From: JBOHRE01 sp050732635
Lineage (GTDB): Bacteria > Gemmatimonadota > Gemmatimonadetes > Longimicrobiales > RSA9
Reading direction: 5' to 3'
DNA: 55,163 bases
Assembly: GCA_050732635.1 (NCBI GenBank)
Contig: JBOHRE010000009.1
Location: 1 to 55,163, forward strand
In this document: positions 53,267-55,163 of the stretch, piece by piece
How the letters are laid out: the number at the start of each line of letters is the position of its first letter
How positions within the stretch are numbered: the first letter of the stretch is position 1
Made by a program: the position numbers and the translations under genes
Notes under the pieces: generated by a model
What the model was told of the DNA's origin: nothing
Database searches by the model: none
The model's input: only the letters and a program-made list of their open reading frames with translations

Positions 53267-53295
53267 TTGTGGCGGTTTTGCAGTTGCGATATCAT
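53267..53295 (+). promoter_or_regulatory. Promoter of tandem RNA copy B
   Basis: TTGTGG (53267-53272), exactly 17 nt, then TATCAT (53290-53295), a five-of-six -10. The upstream words CGGCCAAA and CCGAA.GACTTG are shared with copy A. Confidence 0.6.
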
Positions 53296-53301
53296 GAAGT
53301 C

Positions 53302-53588
53302 ACACGGGCGCCGAGACACGCGGTTGTAGCTCGGTTGCTCGGCTGGAGGGCGGGACGCCGCCCGAAGGTGCGCTCGGTTCGAATTTTGGCCCGAACGAGC
53401 AGGGCTGTGAGGTCGCTGGACACAGCCTGTACTCTGCGGTATCGCAGGGCGCCTGAGTCGCGACCGCGCGACGAGGGTAAGAGACTAGACTCCGGTTGCC
53501 GCACGTGGCAACGCCGAAACAACGGATCTGATCTCGCCAGCGGAACGAGGCCCCCAGGAAGCGCAAAACGTGCCGCTCCTGGGGGTTT
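53302..53588 (+). ncRNA. Structured RNA, tandem copy B (unrecognised class)
   Basis: Second copy of the RNA at 52900. Helices: GGGCGG/CCGCCC with loop GACG (53348-53363), GCTCG.TTCG/CGAACGAGC (53372-53400), GGCTGTG/CACAGCC (53403-53427), CTCTGC/GCAGGG around GGTATC, TTGCC/GGCAA with loop GCACGT (53496-53511), and terminal CCCCCAGGA/TCCTGGGGG (53551-53585). Compared with copy A, T-A becomes C-G, C-G becomes T-A, and one hairpin loses a whole pair, while the loops GACG, AGGTCGCTGG, GGTATC and GCACGT stay the same. This pattern is what selection on RNA structure produces. Confidence 0.7.
53551..53588 (+). terminator. Terminal hairpin of RNA copy B
   Basis: CCCCCAGGA/TCCTGGGGG stem (53551-53559 with 53577-53585) with an inner AGCG/CGCT extension, followed by TTTCG. 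Resembles an intrinsic terminator. Confidence 0.6.
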
Positions 53589-53620
53589 CGTACATCCCCC
53601 CAGCCCTCCGGACTCTCCCG

Positions 53621-55163
53621 ATGATGCTGCCCGACCGGCGCGCGCGTGCTGTTTGCCGAGCGCCCCGAACCTGCGCGGCCCGTAGCCGACCCGCGCTGAT
53701 CGTGTGCCTCGTGGTATGCGGCGTCGGCTACGCGTGCGCCTCCAGGCCGGGCCCGTCCGGCGGTCCGGAAGCACCGCCTCCAGGGCGCGAGGATGGGCTG
53801 CTGAGCGATCCGGCGCTGCAACGTCTGGTGGATTTCCAGGTGCTACGTGACGGCGACTCGCTCGCGGCCGCGCTCGCTAGCCCCCGGCCGTTGATCCGTG
53901 CCAGGGCGGCGTTCGCGCTCGGGTCGGTGCAGGACACGGCGGTGCTGGATGCGCTGCTTCGGGCACTGGACGATACGGACGCGCGCGTGCGCGAGGACGC
54001 CGCCTTCGCGCTGGGACAGACGGCGGACAGCACGCAGCGCACCGTCGCGATGAGGCTGCTGCACGTGGCCGCGACAGACGGGCCCCGAGCGCTGCGCCGC
54101 TCGGCGATCGAAGCGGTGGGCAAGATCGGCGGCGGCGACGCGCTCGGGCCGCTTGCGAGCCTCGATGTCGACGATGACCTGTTGCCGGAGCTGGCGCTGG
54201 CGATCGCGCGACACGGCGTACGCGGCCTGCACTCTGACGCCGCGCTCGATCGCATCACGCAGCTGCTCACGCACCCTGATCCCGCGACGCGGCTGCTCGC
54301 GGCGTACTACTTCGGCAGAGTGCCAGGCGCGGAGCCGTGGGCGCACGTGGCGCGGGCGGTCCGCGCAGCGTTGGACGCCTATGCACCCGACGATCCGGCA
54401 GCAATGCAACTGCTTCTGGGGCTCGGCCGCCTCGACGACGTCGCCGACACCGGGCGGCTGACGCACTGGCTCGCCGCGGCGTCCGATTGGCGGATCCGCG
54501 TGAATGCGGCTCGTGCTCTGGCCGGCCGCGTCGACGAGGCAGGCGCGGCCGGCGCGTTGGTGACTGCGCTCGCCGACCGCTCGCCGCATGTCGCCATTGC
54601 CGCCGGCACCTCCCTCGCGACCGCGGAGTCACTGCCGGAGGCCGCGCGGGCGGCGGTACGCAGCCGTGTGGACGACCCGGCCGGTGGCTGGCAGGTGCCG
54701 GCAACGCTGCTGCCAGTGCTCGCGCGGGAGGGCGACGTCGCTCGCATCAGCGAATGGATGGGGCGTCAGAGCGTCAGCGCCGGCCGGGCCAGGGCGCTGA
54801 ACGCGCTCGCTCTGGCCGATGCGCCGGGCGCGGCCGAGCGGCTGCTCGAGGCAGCCCGGGACCCCGATCCCAGGCTCGCGGCCGCGGCCATCGCGGCGCT
54901 GGCTCAACGGCGTGCGCGCGCGGCCACGGCACCTGGCACGGACGCATACTACGACGCGTTCAGCGACGCGCTGCGCCGCCCCGATGTGGCCGTGCGCGTG
55001 GCCGCGGTGCGCGCGCTTGCCGACACGGCCTTTCGAGCCGCAGGGGCGGCCCGCGCACTGGCCGCGGCGTATGACGCGCTGCGGCTGCCCGACGATCTCG
55101 AGGCGATCGTCGAGGTCGTGCGCGCACTCGGCGCGGTCGGCGGCACCGACGCCGAACCGGCGC
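53621..55163 (+). CDS. HEAT-repeat lipoprotein, 3' end beyond the window
   Basis: The frame opens at ATG 53621 (a second ATG at 53624) and stays open for 514 codons to the window edge without a stop. The N terminus has basic residues, a hydrophobic segment (LIVCLVVCGVG) and a YAC lipobox-like site, then a G/P-rich linker. From about residue 65 it consists of repeated two-helix units such as PLIRARAAFALGSVQD, DARVREDAAFALGQTAD and DWRIRVNAARALAGRVDE, which are HEAT/PBS-lyase-type repeats, and the repeats continue to the edge. HEAT solenoids bind proteins. In related genomes similar proteins end in a peptidyl-prolyl isomerase domain, but that part is not in view. Confidence 0.85.
   Translation, partial: MMLPDRRARAVCRAPRTCAARSRPALIVCLVVCGVGYACASRPGPSGGPEAPPPGREDGLLSDPALQRLVDFQVLRDGDSLAAALASPRPLIRARAAFALGSVQDTAVLDALLRALDDTDARVREDAAFALGQTADSTQRTVAMRLLHVAATDGPRALRRSAIEAVGKIGGGDALGPLASLDVDDDLLPELALAIARHGVRGLHSDAALDRITQLLTHPDPATRLLAAYYFGRVPGAEPWAHVARAVRAALDAYAPDDPAAMQLLLGLGRLDDVADTGRLTHWLAAASDWRIRVNAARALAGRVDEAGAAGALVTALADRSPHVAIAAGTSLATAESLPEAARAAVRSRVDDPAGGWQVPATLLPVLAREGDVARISEWMGRQSVSAGRARALNALALADAPGAAERLLEAARDPDPRLAAAAIAALAQRRARAATAPGTDAYYDAFSDALRRPDVAVRVAAVRALADTAFRAAGAARALAAAYDALRLPDDLEAIVEVVRALGAVGGTDAEPA

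Noticed and set aside
52900..53588. Short reading frames across the RNA pair (for example near 53173-53685 and 52888-53199)
   Set aside because: Frames are not conserved between the two copies, whereas base pairs are, so protein coding is unlikely.

Overview
The window is GC-rich bacterial DNA, roughly two-thirds G+C by eye, densely packed with genes and with frequent ATGA/TGATG overlaps. Several traits fit a Gemmatimonadota-like organism, with Acidobacteriota as the main alternative: a pair of orphan ADOP-type FtsX permeases next to a PadR regulator, SusC/RagA-type TonB receptors with CarboxypepD_reg domains, secreted amidohydrolase and S9 peptidase genes, an EgtB homologue, a QEGLA-motif metallopeptidase and many lipoproteins. 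The taxonomic assignment is an inference from gene content only.

Region 1 (1-12.2 kb) is core metabolism on the + strand. It holds a partial gene, a BON-domain protein, valS, a Big_5-type lipoprotein, selA, a gmhB-like phosphatase, an A-type Fe-S insertion protein with its own promoter and terminator, nadA, a metallo-beta-lactamase-fold hydrolase, purN, purH and a tRNA-Ser(UGA).

Region 2 (12.17-28.63 kb) is a genomic island. The last 27 bp of the tRNA-Ser locus recur as a perfect direct repeat at 28,602-28,628, the classic scar of integration into a tRNA 3' end. No integrase is visible inside. The cargo is an ECF sigma factor, a FecR anti-sigma factor, a SusC receptor with an STN signalling domain and a frameshifted SusD lipoprotein. 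These are followed by two paralogous secreted amidohydrolases and a secreted S9 peptidase, so the set looks like one regulated uptake-and-hydrolysis locus. Behind it come a scar with gene remnants and a large single-chain restriction-modification-type methyltransferase on the - strand.

Region 3 (28.7-34.2 kb) has an ATP-grasp ligase overlapping a QEGLA/DUF1704 metallopeptidase, a divergent GCS2-type glutamate-cysteine ligase homologue, a truncated class I amidotransferase remnant and a trypsin-fold protease lipoprotein. Region 4 (34.4-40.2 kb) is PadR plus two tandem ADOP permeases. Region 5 (40.2-44 kb) has a DUF5615/DUF433-like toxin-antitoxin pair and a three-gene operon (family 2 glycosyltransferase, small membrane protein, TPR plus beta-barrel protein) resembling a minimal Pga-type exopolysaccharide secretion system.

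Region 6 (44.2-55.2 kb) contains a metzincin lipoprotein, a stand-alone receiver protein, moaA directly followed by a TonB receptor gene, egtB, and a plug-only CarboxypepD_reg protein whose ribosome binding site sits in a hairpin. A protein-free stretch (52.8-53.6 kb) carries two tandem copies of a structured RNA with compensatory base changes, each with promoter-like and terminator-like elements. The window ends in a HEAT-repeat lipoprotein that runs off the edge. The tandem RNA pair is the most novel-looking element here.
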